Positions 1 through 6,447 of a stretch of DNA of 12,874 bases are shown in pieces (positions within the stretch are counted from its first letter, which is position 1; every line of letters begins with the position of its first letter). The stretch is from Candidatus Bathyarchaeota archaeon. GTDB lineage: Archaea; Thermoproteota; Bathyarchaeia; Bathyarchaeales; SOJC01. The stretch spans positions 1-12,874 of the forward strand of contig DAOWHM010000072.1 of assembly GCA_030641425.1 (NCBI GenBank), in the 5' to 3' direction. Position numbers and translations under genes: made by a program. The notes under the pieces are model-generated. The model saw nothing but the letters and a program-made list of their open reading frames with translations, was not told where the DNA came from and searched no databases.

Positions 1-189
1 AAGGAATGGACAAAACGTTTGACCCAATATCTTGAGCAGACAAGAACCAAACCGAACACGTTCTTCTGGACCGAGTTGCATAGTCTGGTAGGTCGCGAAG
101 TGAAAGACATAGAGGGTATATTGCCTTTCATCTTCACCTTGAAGAAGAAGAGTGGAAATTCGCAAACTATAATAGAGAGGATATTATAA
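1..189 (+). CDS. C-terminal end of an unrecognised protein (5' truncated)
   Basis: The first reading frame is open from base 1 and closes at a TAA at 187-189, giving 62 residues of a protein that begins outside the window. The fragment is basic and hydrophilic with a hydrophobic stretch near residues 44-50 (GILPFIF), and it ends in IIERIL. I do not recognise the family and see no cysteine cluster, signal or membrane segment. The coding call rests on the open frame, sensible residue composition, and the position of the stop next to a small hairpin and about 70 bp before dnaG. It lies on the same strand as dnaG and could be cotranscribed with it. Confidence 0.6.
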   Translation, partial: KEWTKRLTQYLEQTRTKPNTFFWTELHSLVGREVKDIEGILPFIFTLKKKSGNSQTIIERIL

Positions 190-203
190 CCGAGTAATCG
201 GTT
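188..203 (+). repeat. Inverted repeat / small hairpin with a GTAA loop
   Basis: AACCGA (188-193) and TCGGTT (198-203) are perfect 6-bp complements around a 4-base loop, GTAA. As RNA the loop fits the GNRA tetraloop class. The hairpin overlaps the TAA stop of the upstream partial gene and lies 56 bp before dnaG. It could be an RNA processing or 3'-end element of the upstream gene. There is no long T run after it, so a simple intrinsic terminator is doubtful. Confidence 0.4.
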
Positions 204-259
204 TACACTTCACATTTAGTGACGTTAATCCTTACACAAATCATCTGGAAGTAATATTA

Positions 260-1393
260 ATGGGACCATCACAGACCGTTACAGTAAAATATGTAGTAAG
301 CGCGAAGTTTGAAATCGATGGCGTTGTGGAAAAGCCAGACGTAATTGGAGCAGTTTTTGGACAAACGGAAGGCTTGTTCGGACCTGAACTAGACTTACGA
401 GAACTACAGAAATCCGGTAGAATTGGGCGAATTGAAATCACCCTGCAATCAAAACAAGATAAGACTACTGGAACAATCATAATACCAACGAGCCTTGATC
501 GTGTGTCAACAGCAATACTTGCCGCCAGTTTAGAAAGCATCAATCGAGTAGGACCCTGCAACTCCACAGTTACTCTAGAAAAAGTAGAAGACATACGTGA
601 CGCCAGACGCAAGCTCATCATTACCCGGGCAAAACAGATTCTTCACCAATGGAACATCGAAACTATGCCAAGCACAGACGAAGTCTTCCGTGAGGTTTCA
701 GAGACACTGCGAACAGCTAAGGTTGAGAAATATGGCAAGGACAAACTGACAGCTGGACCAGAGATTGACAAGGTAAAAGAAATACTACTAGTAGAGGGAA
801 GAGCAGATGTTCTCAACTTACTCAGATGCGGGATGCAGAACGTTATTGCCCTTGAAGGAGCAAAAATCCCTGAGACAATAATAAAACTGTGCAAAGAAAA
901 GGAAGCAACCGCATTTCTTGACGGCGATCGAGGAGGCGACCTTATACTTAAAGAATTAATGCAAGTTACTCACACAAAGTTTGTTGCGAGAGCCCCTCCT
1001 GGAATGGAAGTTGAAGAACTAGACTGCAAGGAAATTATGGCTGCAATAGACAAGAAGACTAGACTGGAACCAGTCAAGAAAAAAGACCGGCGAAGAGTAC
1101 TTGTACCAAAGCAGATCGTTGAAGTTGCCAAGGAACTGGAAGGAACCTTGGAAGCAGTAATGCTGAACAAAGAGATTGAGAAAGTTCTGCGTCTGCCAGT
1201 AAGTGAACTTGCAGAAAAGCTTCAAGAAATAGAAAAAATCGATGCTGTAGTCTTCGATGGCGTGATAACACAACGCCTAGTTGACGTTGCTAACAATCGG
1301 AAAGTCAAGTATCTAATTGCTGCACGAGTATCCGATGTTGTGAAACATCCTTTAAACGTACACTTAATCACATTCGCAGATATACTAGGCTAA
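260..1393 (+). CDS. dnaG: DNA primase DnaG, archaeal type (Toprim domain)
   Basis: This is the archaeal DnaG-like protein, a Toprim-fold primase homologue. In other archaea the family has primase activity in vitro and is also found bound to the RNA exosome. The 377-residue product begins with the family's conserved N-terminal region (about 8-120: VKYVVSAKFEIDGVVEKPDV, then IIIPTSLDR). A Toprim domain follows at about 172-245, with the catalytic glutamate in LLVEGRAD (E179) and the metal-binding DGD (D221-D223). A charged linker and a C-terminal region complete it; the length is at the short end for the family. It lacks the zinc-binding and helicase-binding domains of bacterial DnaG. The ATG at 260 has a weak upstream GGAAG and starts directly at the conserved N-terminus. 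The main replicative primase in archaea is PriSL, so this enzyme's in vivo role could be in replication, RNA decay or both. Confidence 0.95.
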   Translation: MGPSQTVTVKYVVSAKFEIDGVVEKPDVIGAVFGQTEGLFGPELDLRELQKSGRIGRIEITLQSKQDKTTGTIIIPTSLDRVSTAILAASLESINRVGPCNSTVTLEKVEDIRDARRKLIITRAKQILHQWNIETMPSTDEVFREVSETLRTAKVEKYGKDKLTAGPEIDKVKEILLVEGRADVLNLLRCGMQNVIALEGAKIPETIIKLCKEKEATAFLDGDRGGDLILKELMQVTHTKFVARAPPGMEVEELDCKEIMAAIDKKTRLEPVKKKDRRRVLVPKQIVEVAKELEGTLEAVMLNKEIEKVLRLPVSELAEKLQEIEKIDAVVFDGVITQRLVDVANNRKVKYLIAARVSDVVKHPLNVHLITFADILG

Positions 1394-1678
1394 TTGCTAG
1401 CTGCTTCCTACCTTTCTTGCGCAGGGAACAAACCCACCTTCTTACGCGTGTACTCAGAGCTGGACTCGCCACAATGTAACTTCATAAATAACTCTGTTTA
1501 AGACCCCAACCATAAGCATATTTTCCGAACTGCCAAACACCCAACACTTAGCTTCAACCATTATCAACTGCATCATAGATGCACGCGCATACAATAGAGG
1601 ATATGCTAATTTCTGAATTCAGATTCCCCCTTCATAGATCTTTTCACAGCAAGATGAGAAGGATCCTACGGGACCTTT

Positions 1679-2797
1679 ATGCGAACGCGGACAATCCGAG
1701 TCTTGACAGTTACCATTGGGTTTATTGTCACAATGTTGCTCTTCACACACGGTTACGCACAAAATTTTGAACAAGAGTATCTCTTGTATGATGGTCAAAC
1801 TACGTTTCAACTTACACTATCAATCACTCCCGAGCTTCACGAGCATTACCTGCAGAAGAGCCATCAGCTTACTCAAGGAAATTTCGGGAGTTTTGTAACC
1901 CCTTATTCGCTAGAACTAGTTGCATCAGACATTAGAAGCATTTCTACTGGTGAAGAAAACTTCGTAAATCTGGTCCTCATGATTGTCCATCAGCTACCAT
2001 ATGAAATAGTTGAAGAAGCTAAGTATCCTGTGGAAACAATCATCGATAACAAGGGAGACTGTGACTGCTTCTCGTTTTTTGCAGCATCGTTGCTGAAGGC
2101 CGAGGACTTCGATGTTGTGCTTTTGTACTATGAAGAGGAAAGTCACATGAACATCGGAGTGCATTTGCCTCAGCCTCCTACGGAAGCACGTACACCGATC
2201 TCTTACGTGGACTACATGGGAACTCGATATTATATGGCTGAGTGCACCGGTGAGGACTGGCAGAATGGTTGGAGAGTTGGTGAACGTCCCCCGGAGCTTG
2301 AAGATGCGCAAGTAACAGTCGTAACATTGGAAAACTATGAACAGATCGCCCCAGGTCGGGTTTCCTCAAGCTTTGGAAGTCTTGAAGACTCGGCAATATC
2401 CCTGACTATTCCTTCAAACTTTGTAATAGAAGGGGTTCCACTTGTTATGAATGGTCAGGTTTCCATTCCCAATTCCGGAGGAACCGTTACTCTGTACGCC
2501 GGAGTCGGAAACAGCTGGTTCTCTATCGGAACAGTGGATTTGGACTCAAACGGGCGATTCTCACTTACATGGATTCCTACAGCATGGGGGCAATATTTCC
2601 TGAAAGCAAGTTGGTCTGGAAATGACGAATATGCTGGTGCCGACAGCCAGTTCATCTCCATCTACGTTATCCCTGAAATCCTAGTTTTTCTCGTAGGTGC
2701 TCTGCTTATGACAACAATTGTTTCAGTTACAGTAATCTTGATGTATAAAACTACACATTACCAAGAAACACAAGTTCTCGAAGCGGCTCCTGAATGA
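1679..2797 (+). CDS. Secreted, membrane-anchored transglutaminase-like protein with Ig-like domain
   Basis: The 372-residue product has an N-terminal hydrophobic signal segment (about 6-26), an extracellular region, and a C-terminal transmembrane helix (about 332-355) followed by a short cytoplasmic tail. Residues 95-200 look like a transglutaminase/cysteine-protease fold: GDCDC supplies a nucleophilic cysteine (C128 most likely), SHMNIGVHL a histidine (H156 or H162), and YYMAECT an acid (E188). Residues about 240-330 form a beta-rich Ig-like domain (VIEGVPLVMNGQV, then TLYAGVGNSW and GRFSLTWIPTAWGQY), a type common in archaeal surface proteins. It therefore probably acts on the outer face of the membrane, as a peptidase or amidase or as a crosslinking enzyme; the substrate is unknown. 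The start is the first in-frame ATG before the hydrophobic segment; the only upstream purine run (GAAGGA) is too distant to decide it. It stands alone between two long intergenic gaps. Confidence 0.75.
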   Translation: MRTRTIRVLTVTIGFIVTMLLFTHGYAQNFEQEYLLYDGQTTFQLTLSITPELHEHYLQKSHQLTQGNFGSFVTPYSLELVASDIRSISTGEENFVNLVLMIVHQLPYEIVEEAKYPVETIIDNKGDCDCFSFFAASLLKAEDFDVVLLYYEEESHMNIGVHLPQPPTEARTPISYVDYMGTRYYMAECTGEDWQNGWRVGERPPELEDAQVTVVTLENYEQIAPGRVSSSFGSLEDSAISLTIPSNFVIEGVPLVMNGQVSIPNSGGTVTLYAGVGNSWFSIGTVDLDSNGRFSLTWIPTAWGQYFLKASWSGNDEYAGADSQFISIYVIPEILVFLVGALLMTTIVSVTVILMYKTTHYQETQVLEAAPE

Positions 2798-2843
2798 ATC
2801 AAAAAGACTCTTCACGGACAAACAGCTATGGAATGCCCTTTCG

Positions 2844-2853
2844 AAATATATAA
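2844..2853 (+). promoter_or_regulatory. TATA box with BRE-like CGAAA, upstream of the DUF6125-like gene
   Basis: CGAAATATATAA (2842-2853) combines a BRE-like CGAAA with a strong AT-rich TATA element, the best archaeal promoter match I see in the window. Transcription would start about 2875, leaving a leader of roughly 105 nt before the ATG at 2982. A 10-bp palindrome follows it closely. Confidence 0.5.
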
Positions 2854-2858
2854 CCGAC

Positions 2859-2868
2859 ATGCATGCAT
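2859..2868. repeat. Palindrome ATGCATGCAT next to the TATA box
   Basis: ATGCATGCAT is a perfect 10-bp palindrome five bases downstream of the TATA element. It sits between the TATA box and the predicted start of transcription, where repressors often bind in archaea. It may be an operator; no regulator is identified. Confidence 0.3.
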
Positions 2869-2981
2869 TGCGATCTTATTAAGCCCTTGGCGTTTGAGCG
2901 TTGACATAGAATGCGCAAAAGAACAATGAAGACTTATGTTCTACAACGAAAGATAACTCGACTAGAGTGGGTGGGGTTCAA

Positions 2982-3515
2982 ATGAGCTGGCCAACCAAAC
3001 AAGATCTAGAGATTCTTGGAAAAATGCCAAGAGAAAAACTATTGGAACTCTTCTTCTTACAAGTAAAAAATCTTTGGCGAGTTGACGGTCTTTACTTCCT
3101 AGGCATAGAAAAGAAGTTTGGAACAGAAAGGGCAACAGAAATCGACTCAAACTGTTGGAAGATCATGGGCAAGATTGAGGCCAGAGAACTGAAAGAAAAG
3201 CTTGCCACTAAAGAGGGTGATATCCCAACCCTTCTACAGATCCTTGGAAAGACTAGTTGGGCTCTTTATCAAATCGAAAAAGAATCCTTCGCATCAGCCA
3301 AACGAGGAACATTTCATGTAAAGCGTTGTCGTACTCAAGAAGCCAGATTAAGAAAGGGATTACCTGAGTTTCCATGTAAAAAAGTTCGGTTTGGCTATCT
3401 CCAGAGTTTCACAAAGGAGTTTAATCCCCACATCAAAGTAATCTGTAGAATGTGCCCTCCAGACCCCCACCCGGACAACAAATGGTGCCAATGGGATTTT
3501 GCCCTACGAAAATAG
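2982..3515 (+). CDS. DUF6125-like conserved protein with five-cysteine C-terminal half
   Basis: The 177-residue soluble product resembles the DUF6125 family, as I recall it, known from archaea and anaerobic bacteria and without an established function. The N-terminal half is helical (PREKLLELFFLQVKNLWRVD, then GLYFLGIEKKFG). The C-terminal half holds the family-like pattern RTQEARLRKGLPEFPCK, then CRMCPPDPHP and a closing WCQWDF. Cysteines 116, 132, 155, 158 and 169 are well placed to bind a metal, so a ligand-binding or enzymatic role is possible but unproven. I chose the ATG at 2982 because GGTG at 2970-2973 lies eight bases upstream as a Shine-Dalgarno motif. A GTG at 2967 in the same frame would add five residues (MGGVQ) and would consume that motif. 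A strong TATA box lies about 130 bp upstream. Confidence 0.75.
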   Translation: MSWPTKQDLEILGKMPREKLLELFFLQVKNLWRVDGLYFLGIEKKFGTERATEIDSNCWKIMGKIEARELKEKLATKEGDIPTLLQILGKTSWALYQIEKESFASAKRGTFHVKRCRTQEARLRKGLPEFPCKKVRFGYLQSFTKEFNPHIKVICRMCPPDPHPDNKWCQWDFALRK

Positions 3516-3649
3516 AAGATTACTTCACTTATTACCTCTTTTCTGAAAGAACCATCATCTTTTCTGTCGATGTTTCTGCAGCCCACTCAAGCTTCTTTGC
3601 TTCATCAGCTGTTTCCTCTATTGCTGAATGACATTTGTATTAATCTGTT

Positions 3650-4105
3650 CTACACAACATAATAGTCAACCACTTTTTGCATGCGTTTTGGACCCATTTT
3701 TCTACTTAACTTCTTAAGCAGACGAATCATTTGCGGTTGACAACGGGCAAGATCGGTAAGGGTAACTAATCCTTTAAGCTGTCCATTTTTAACAACTGGA
3801 AGCTTCTTGATTTTCATTCTAAACATTAGTTTTGCCGCTTCTTCCAAATCCATCTCTGGTTCCACAACGATAATTGGCTTTGACATCACAGATGATACTT
3901 TGACTCTTCTAGGACTTTTTGCCTGGCTGATAATTCTCTTCAGCATATCTCGCTCCGTTAAAATGCCAACAGCCTTACCATCTTTAGTTGCAATGAGACA
4001 ACCGATCTCAAATTTGTTCATAATATCCGCTGCTTCCTTTATAGTGGATTTTTCATCAACGGTGATTACTTCCTTCACCATTATGTCTTCAATTCTTAGT
4101 GGCAT
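3650..4105 (-). CDS. Protein with tandem CBS domains
   Basis: The 151-residue product consists almost entirely of two CBS motifs forming one Bateman module. The first covers about residues 5-60 (IEDIMVKEVITVDEKSTIKE to GILTERDML), the second about 70-122 (VSSVMSKPIIVVEPEMDLEE to GLVTLTDLA). A basic C-terminal helix follows. Such stand-alone modules bind adenosine ligands (AMP, ATP, SAM) and act as energy or metabolite sensors; the partner cannot be read from the sequence. I prefer the ATG at 4105, which begins MPLRIEDIM. It lies about 38 bp below a TATA-like CTTATATT on this strand (4140-4147) and follows a GGTTGGGA stretch. A TTG at 4135 would add ten residues but is too close to the TATA box. 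The gene is divergent from the flavoprotein gene. Confidence 0.88.
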   Translation of the reverse strand: MPLRIEDIMVKEVITVDEKSTIKEAADIMNKFEIGCLIATKDGKAVGILTERDMLKRIISQAKSPRRVKVSSVMSKPIIVVEPEMDLEEAAKLMFRMKIKKLPVVKNGQLKGLVTLTDLARCQPQMIRLLKKLSRKMGPKRMQKVVDYYVV

Positions 4106-4139
4106 ATGTTCCCAACCATTTCTAGTATTCCACAACAGG

Positions 4140-4147
4140 AATATAAG
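4140..4147 (-). promoter_or_regulatory. TATA-like box for the CBS-domain gene
   Basis: Read on the minus strand this is CTTATATT, centred about 38 bp before the ATG at 4105. Transcription would begin near 4118 with a leader of only about a dozen bases, which supports that start over the TTG at 4135. Confidence 0.45.
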
Positions 4148-4326
4148 TTGACTAAGTATGCTCGCTGATCAATCTTTTAGATTTCGTTTCTGCTGATAAG
4201 AACAGACAAGCGCATAAGTGGAGCTCTGAAAATAGGTGTATAGATATGATTTTGAACCCATTCCATCATAGGGGCTTGCTTTGGACGTTCGCATCTGCTC
4301 CGCGAATATGTTTTTAGGTGGGACTT

Positions 4327-4334
4327 CATATTTA
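4327..4334 (+). promoter_or_regulatory. TATA-like box for the flavoprotein gene
   Basis: CATATTTA is centred about 23 bp before the ATG at 4353, so transcription would begin at or very near the start codon and give a leaderless mRNA. No Shine-Dalgarno motif is present at good spacing, which fits. Confidence 0.4.
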
Positions 4335-4352
4335 GGGGAACTGTGTTGTATC

Positions 4353-5534
4353 ATGCCTTCAAAAACTGTTGAAATCAGCCCAGACATATTTTGGGTTGGC
4401 GTTGAAGATTGGAATAGGAGGGTTTTCGACGCCTTAATTCCATTGCCTTATGGCACATCTTATAACGCATATCTAATTGTTGGCAATGATAAGATTGCGT
4501 TGGTTGACACAGTTAATCCGGGTTTCGAGGAAGTTCTTCTTGAGAAGATCAGCCAAATAGTGCCCCCTGAGAGAATCGACTACGTGGTAATGAACCACGC
4601 TGAACCGGATCATGCTGGTGGGATACCTAAAGTCTTGGAGATCGCTGATAAAGCCAATGTCGTTTCCACAAAACTCGGAGTGGATATGGCGAAGTTGTAT
4701 TTTGGTGTGCCCCCAGAAAGGACAGTTATGGTTAAAGAGGGAGATACTCTGTCATTGGGGAGCAAAACATTGAAGTTCACTCAGGCTCCTTGGTTGCACT
4801 GGCCCGAGACCATGTTTACCTATGCTCTCGAAGATCAAGTGCTGTTTCCCTGCGACTTCTTCGGTTCACACCTGACATCTGACAAGCTCTTTGCCGATGA
4901 AGTAAGTGGAATTCTGCTACCTGAAGCTAAGAGATACTATGCTGAGATAATGATGCCTTTTGCAGCATTTGGACAAAAAGCTCTTGACAAAGTAAAAGCC
5001 TTGAACCCAAAGATAATTGCACCAAGCCACGGACCTGTATATCGAAATCCTCAACCTATAATTGAAGCTTATGAAAAGTGGACACGAGGTCCGCTTGAGA
5101 AGAAAGTTGTCGTTGTTTACGTTTCTATGTGGGGAAGCACTCAGACTTTGGAACGAACGATCACAAAAGCTATTTCAGTCAACGGAGTGGAGGTCGTGCC
5201 CTACAACCTCACAGTTGCTGACCTATCCCACATACTCAGGGACTTGGTGGATTCAAGCGCCGTCGTTATTGGCACCCCAACTGTCCTTGGGGGAGCACAT
5301 CCTTTAGTCTTATACGCGACAGAGCTTATAGCCTCCTTTGGCATCAGAGGAAAAGTAGCCGCTGTTTTTGGTTCATACGGTTGGGGCGGGGGAGCCGTGA
5401 AAAAGGTTAAGACTCGCCTTCAGGAAGGCGGCTTCGAAGTAATCGACACATTGGAGATTCGCGGACCACCGAAGCCTGAACACATCGAGAAAGCTTTCGC
5501 ATTAGGCAAAGCTATTGCAGATACAATAAGCTGA
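4353..5534 (+). CDS. fprA: A-type flavoprotein (FprA / flavodiiron protein)
   Basis: The 393-residue product is a two-domain flavodiiron protein. These cytoplasmic enzymes reduce O2 to water or NO to N2O with electrons from coenzyme F420H2, rubredoxin or other donors, protecting anaerobes. The N-terminal metallo-beta-lactamase-like domain (about 1-250) keeps all expected diiron ligands: H82, E84, D86 and H87 in NHAEPDHAGG, H149 in LHW, D168 in PCDFF and H226 in SHGP. The flavodoxin-like domain (about 251-393) shows the FMN phosphate loop SMWGSTQT and the later GTPTVLGGAHP and GSYGWGGGA loops. There is no extra rubredoxin or flavin reductase domain, so it needs a separate electron donor. The ATG at 4353 begins at the conserved N-terminus; an upstream TTG at 4281 in frame would add a non-conserved extension. 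Confidence 0.95.
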   Translation: MPSKTVEISPDIFWVGVEDWNRRVFDALIPLPYGTSYNAYLIVGNDKIALVDTVNPGFEEVLLEKISQIVPPERIDYVVMNHAEPDHAGGIPKVLEIADKANVVSTKLGVDMAKLYFGVPPERTVMVKEGDTLSLGSKTLKFTQAPWLHWPETMFTYALEDQVLFPCDFFGSHLTSDKLFADEVSGILLPEAKRYYAEIMMPFAAFGQKALDKVKALNPKIIAPSHGPVYRNPQPIIEAYEKWTRGPLEKKVVVVYVSMWGSTQTLERTITKAISVNGVEVVPYNLTVADLSHILRDLVDSSAVVIGTPTVLGGAHPLVLYATELIASFGIRGKVAAVFGSYGWGGGAVKKVKTRLQEGGFEVIDTLEIRGPPKPEHIEKAFALGKAIADTIS

Positions 5535-5558
5535 CCAGCCGAGGTTCAACTACTTTCC

Positions 5559-5576
5559 ATCTCTTTGGAGATTTTC
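5559..5576 (+). terminator. Possible terminator hairpin after the flavoprotein gene
   Basis: ATCTC (5559-5563) and GAGAT (5568-5572) pair around a TTTG loop, and four T residues follow (5572-5575). The stem is only 5 bp, so this is a weak candidate. It sits in the 65-bp space between two convergent genes. Confidence 0.25.
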
Positions 5577-5599
5577 GTAAACTAATTACAGAATCGCTG

Positions 5600-5971
5600 T
5601 CAACCGGAGTCACTGCCAGTCATAGTAGCTGCCGTGACTTTCTCGAAAAGCCGCGCAAGGATCGGCATTGCCATCGTCTCGTCAACAGTTTTTAGGAAAA
5701 CTGAGACTAAACTTATCTTGCCTGTTTTGGATGCCCAACGTTCTGCCAACATGCGTGTTGATGTGATATTTCTATTCCCAAGAAGAATCGAAGAAAACGT
5801 TGGCTGAGTTCTCACTTCGATGTTGGCTGGAACTGACGCTGCTAAGGTGCCCAATTGATCTTCTCCTTCGCTGAGAAAAACAAGAATTGAATTTTTAGTC
5901 TCTATGTAAAGAGCGAAGAAACGTTTGTCTCCTTCTGAGATCTCTTCTCTCAAAACTTTTGCTCGGGACAA
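5600..5971 (-). CDS. Small protein resembling proteasome assembly chaperone 4 (PSMG4/PAC4)
   Basis: The 123-residue product aligns by eye, from my memory of human PSMG4 (also 123 residues), over most of its length. The short beta-strand region NSILVFLSEGEDQLGTLAAS (27-46) matches the segment SLFLWVGATPHLRNLAVA. FSSILLGNRNITSTRMLAER (59-78) matches STSLLGDTSDTTSTGLAQR, followed by the shared ARKTNK-like ASKTGK and a V(S)xxLxxxD motif. In eukaryotes PAC4 pairs with PAC3 to build the 20S alpha ring. Archaea have 20S proteasomes and PAC1/2-like PbaA/PbaB, so a role in proteasome assembly is plausible but inferred. The start is TTG at 5971: a TAA stop lies in frame just before it (nine bases upstream), and GGTAATCC precedes it as a possible Shine-Dalgarno. 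Only a second TTG (residue 7) is an alternative. It lies downstream of the parvulin gene on the same strand. Confidence 0.7.
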   Translation of the reverse strand: MSRAKVLREEISEGDKRFFALYIETKNSILVFLSEGEDQLGTLAASVPANIEVRTQPTFSSILLGNRNITSTRMLAERWASKTGKISLVSVFLKTVDETMAMPILARLFEKVTAATMTGSDSG

Positions 5972-6006
5972 ACAGGATTACCAAGCATAACTAGCACTAC
6001 ATAAAC

Positions 6007-6014
6007 ATATTTAG
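6007..6014 (-). promoter_or_regulatory. TATA-like box for the PAC4-like gene
   Basis: On the minus strand this is CTAAATAT. It would place the transcription start near 5984, about 13 nt before the TTG at 5971. It suggests the gene has its own promoter although it follows the parvulin gene by 75 bp. Confidence 0.35.
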
Positions 6015-6046
6015 TGTTTGGTGAATTTAATCAATTAACTCTTTGT

Positions 6047-6322
6047 TTATTCGAGCCTTTTGATTATGTGATATCCAAATTTCGTCTTTGTGATTGGTGA
6101 GACTTGACCTTTTTGAAGCGCGAAGGCAGCTTTCTCGAATTCCTTCACCATCTTACCTCTTCCAAAGATCCCAAGGTCTCCGCCGCGTTTCTTAGAAGGG
6201 CATAAGGAAACAGCTTTGGCAACATTCGCAAACTTCTCGCCCTTCTGTATACGTTCTAGAACGATTTTTGCTTCTTTTTCTGTCTTCACAAGGATGTGGG
6301 CGCAACGAATTTTGTTGGGCAT
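6047..6322 (-). CDS. Single-domain parvulin peptidyl-prolyl isomerase (PpiC/Pin1 type)
   Basis: At 91 residues this is a stand-alone parvulin catalytic domain, the compact form known from some archaea and similar in size to the core of human Par14. It catalyses cis-trans isomerisation of proline peptide bonds in folding proteins. It opens with IRCAHILVKTEKEA (histidine H9). The core SLCPSKKRGGDLGIFGRGKM carries C41 and the GGDLG turn. The hydrophobic pocket residues follow in FEKAAFALQKGQVSPI, and it closes with KFGYHII (H85). There is no signal peptide or membrane segment, so it acts in the cytoplasm, unlike most bacterial PrsA/SurA proteins. The ATG at 6322 lies about 28 bp after a TATA-like AAATATTAG with no Shine-Dalgarno, suggesting a leaderless mRNA. 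It lies between the RuvC-fold and PAC4-like genes. Confidence 0.92.
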   Translation of the reverse strand: MPNKIRCAHILVKTEKEAKIVLERIQKGEKFANVAKAVSLCPSKKRGGDLGIFGRGKMVKEFEKAAFALQKGQVSPITKTKFGYHIIKRLE

Positions 6323-6345
6323 AGAAAGTGAGTAGTATCATTAGT

Positions 6346-6354
6346 CTAATATTT
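6346..6354 (-). promoter_or_regulatory. TATA-like box for the parvulin gene
   Basis: Read on the minus strand this is AAATATTAG, preceded by an A-rich GAAAAC that resembles a BRE. It is centred about 28 bp before the ATG at 6322, consistent with a leaderless or nearly leaderless transcript. Confidence 0.4.
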
Positions 6355-6447
6355 GTTTTCTCGCAGTGTTTTATCCACTTATGTGCGTGCTGCCACAGTC
6401 AAATACCTAGTAACAAGCTCGGGGTACAACCGTTTGATGGTTAACTG

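Noticed and set aside
1394..1678. The 285-bp space between dnaG and the transglutaminase-like gene, and a 63-codon plus-strand frame from 1579
   Set aside because: I see no tRNA, structured RNA or convincing gene. The frame overlaps the next gene in another phase and its residues look like a shadow.
2828..2929. A 33-codon plus-strand frame beginning ATGGAATGC
   Set aside because: It runs through the strong TATA element and palindrome, has no Shine-Dalgarno and no recognisable features.
4136..4352. Long minus-strand frame overlapping the divergent promoter region
   Set aside because: It overlaps the start of the flavoprotein gene and shows no family resemblance; the region better explains two promoters.
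6425..6447. AACC...GGTT short repeat after the RuvC-fold gene as a terminator
   Set aside because: Only four paired bases and no T run on the minus strand.
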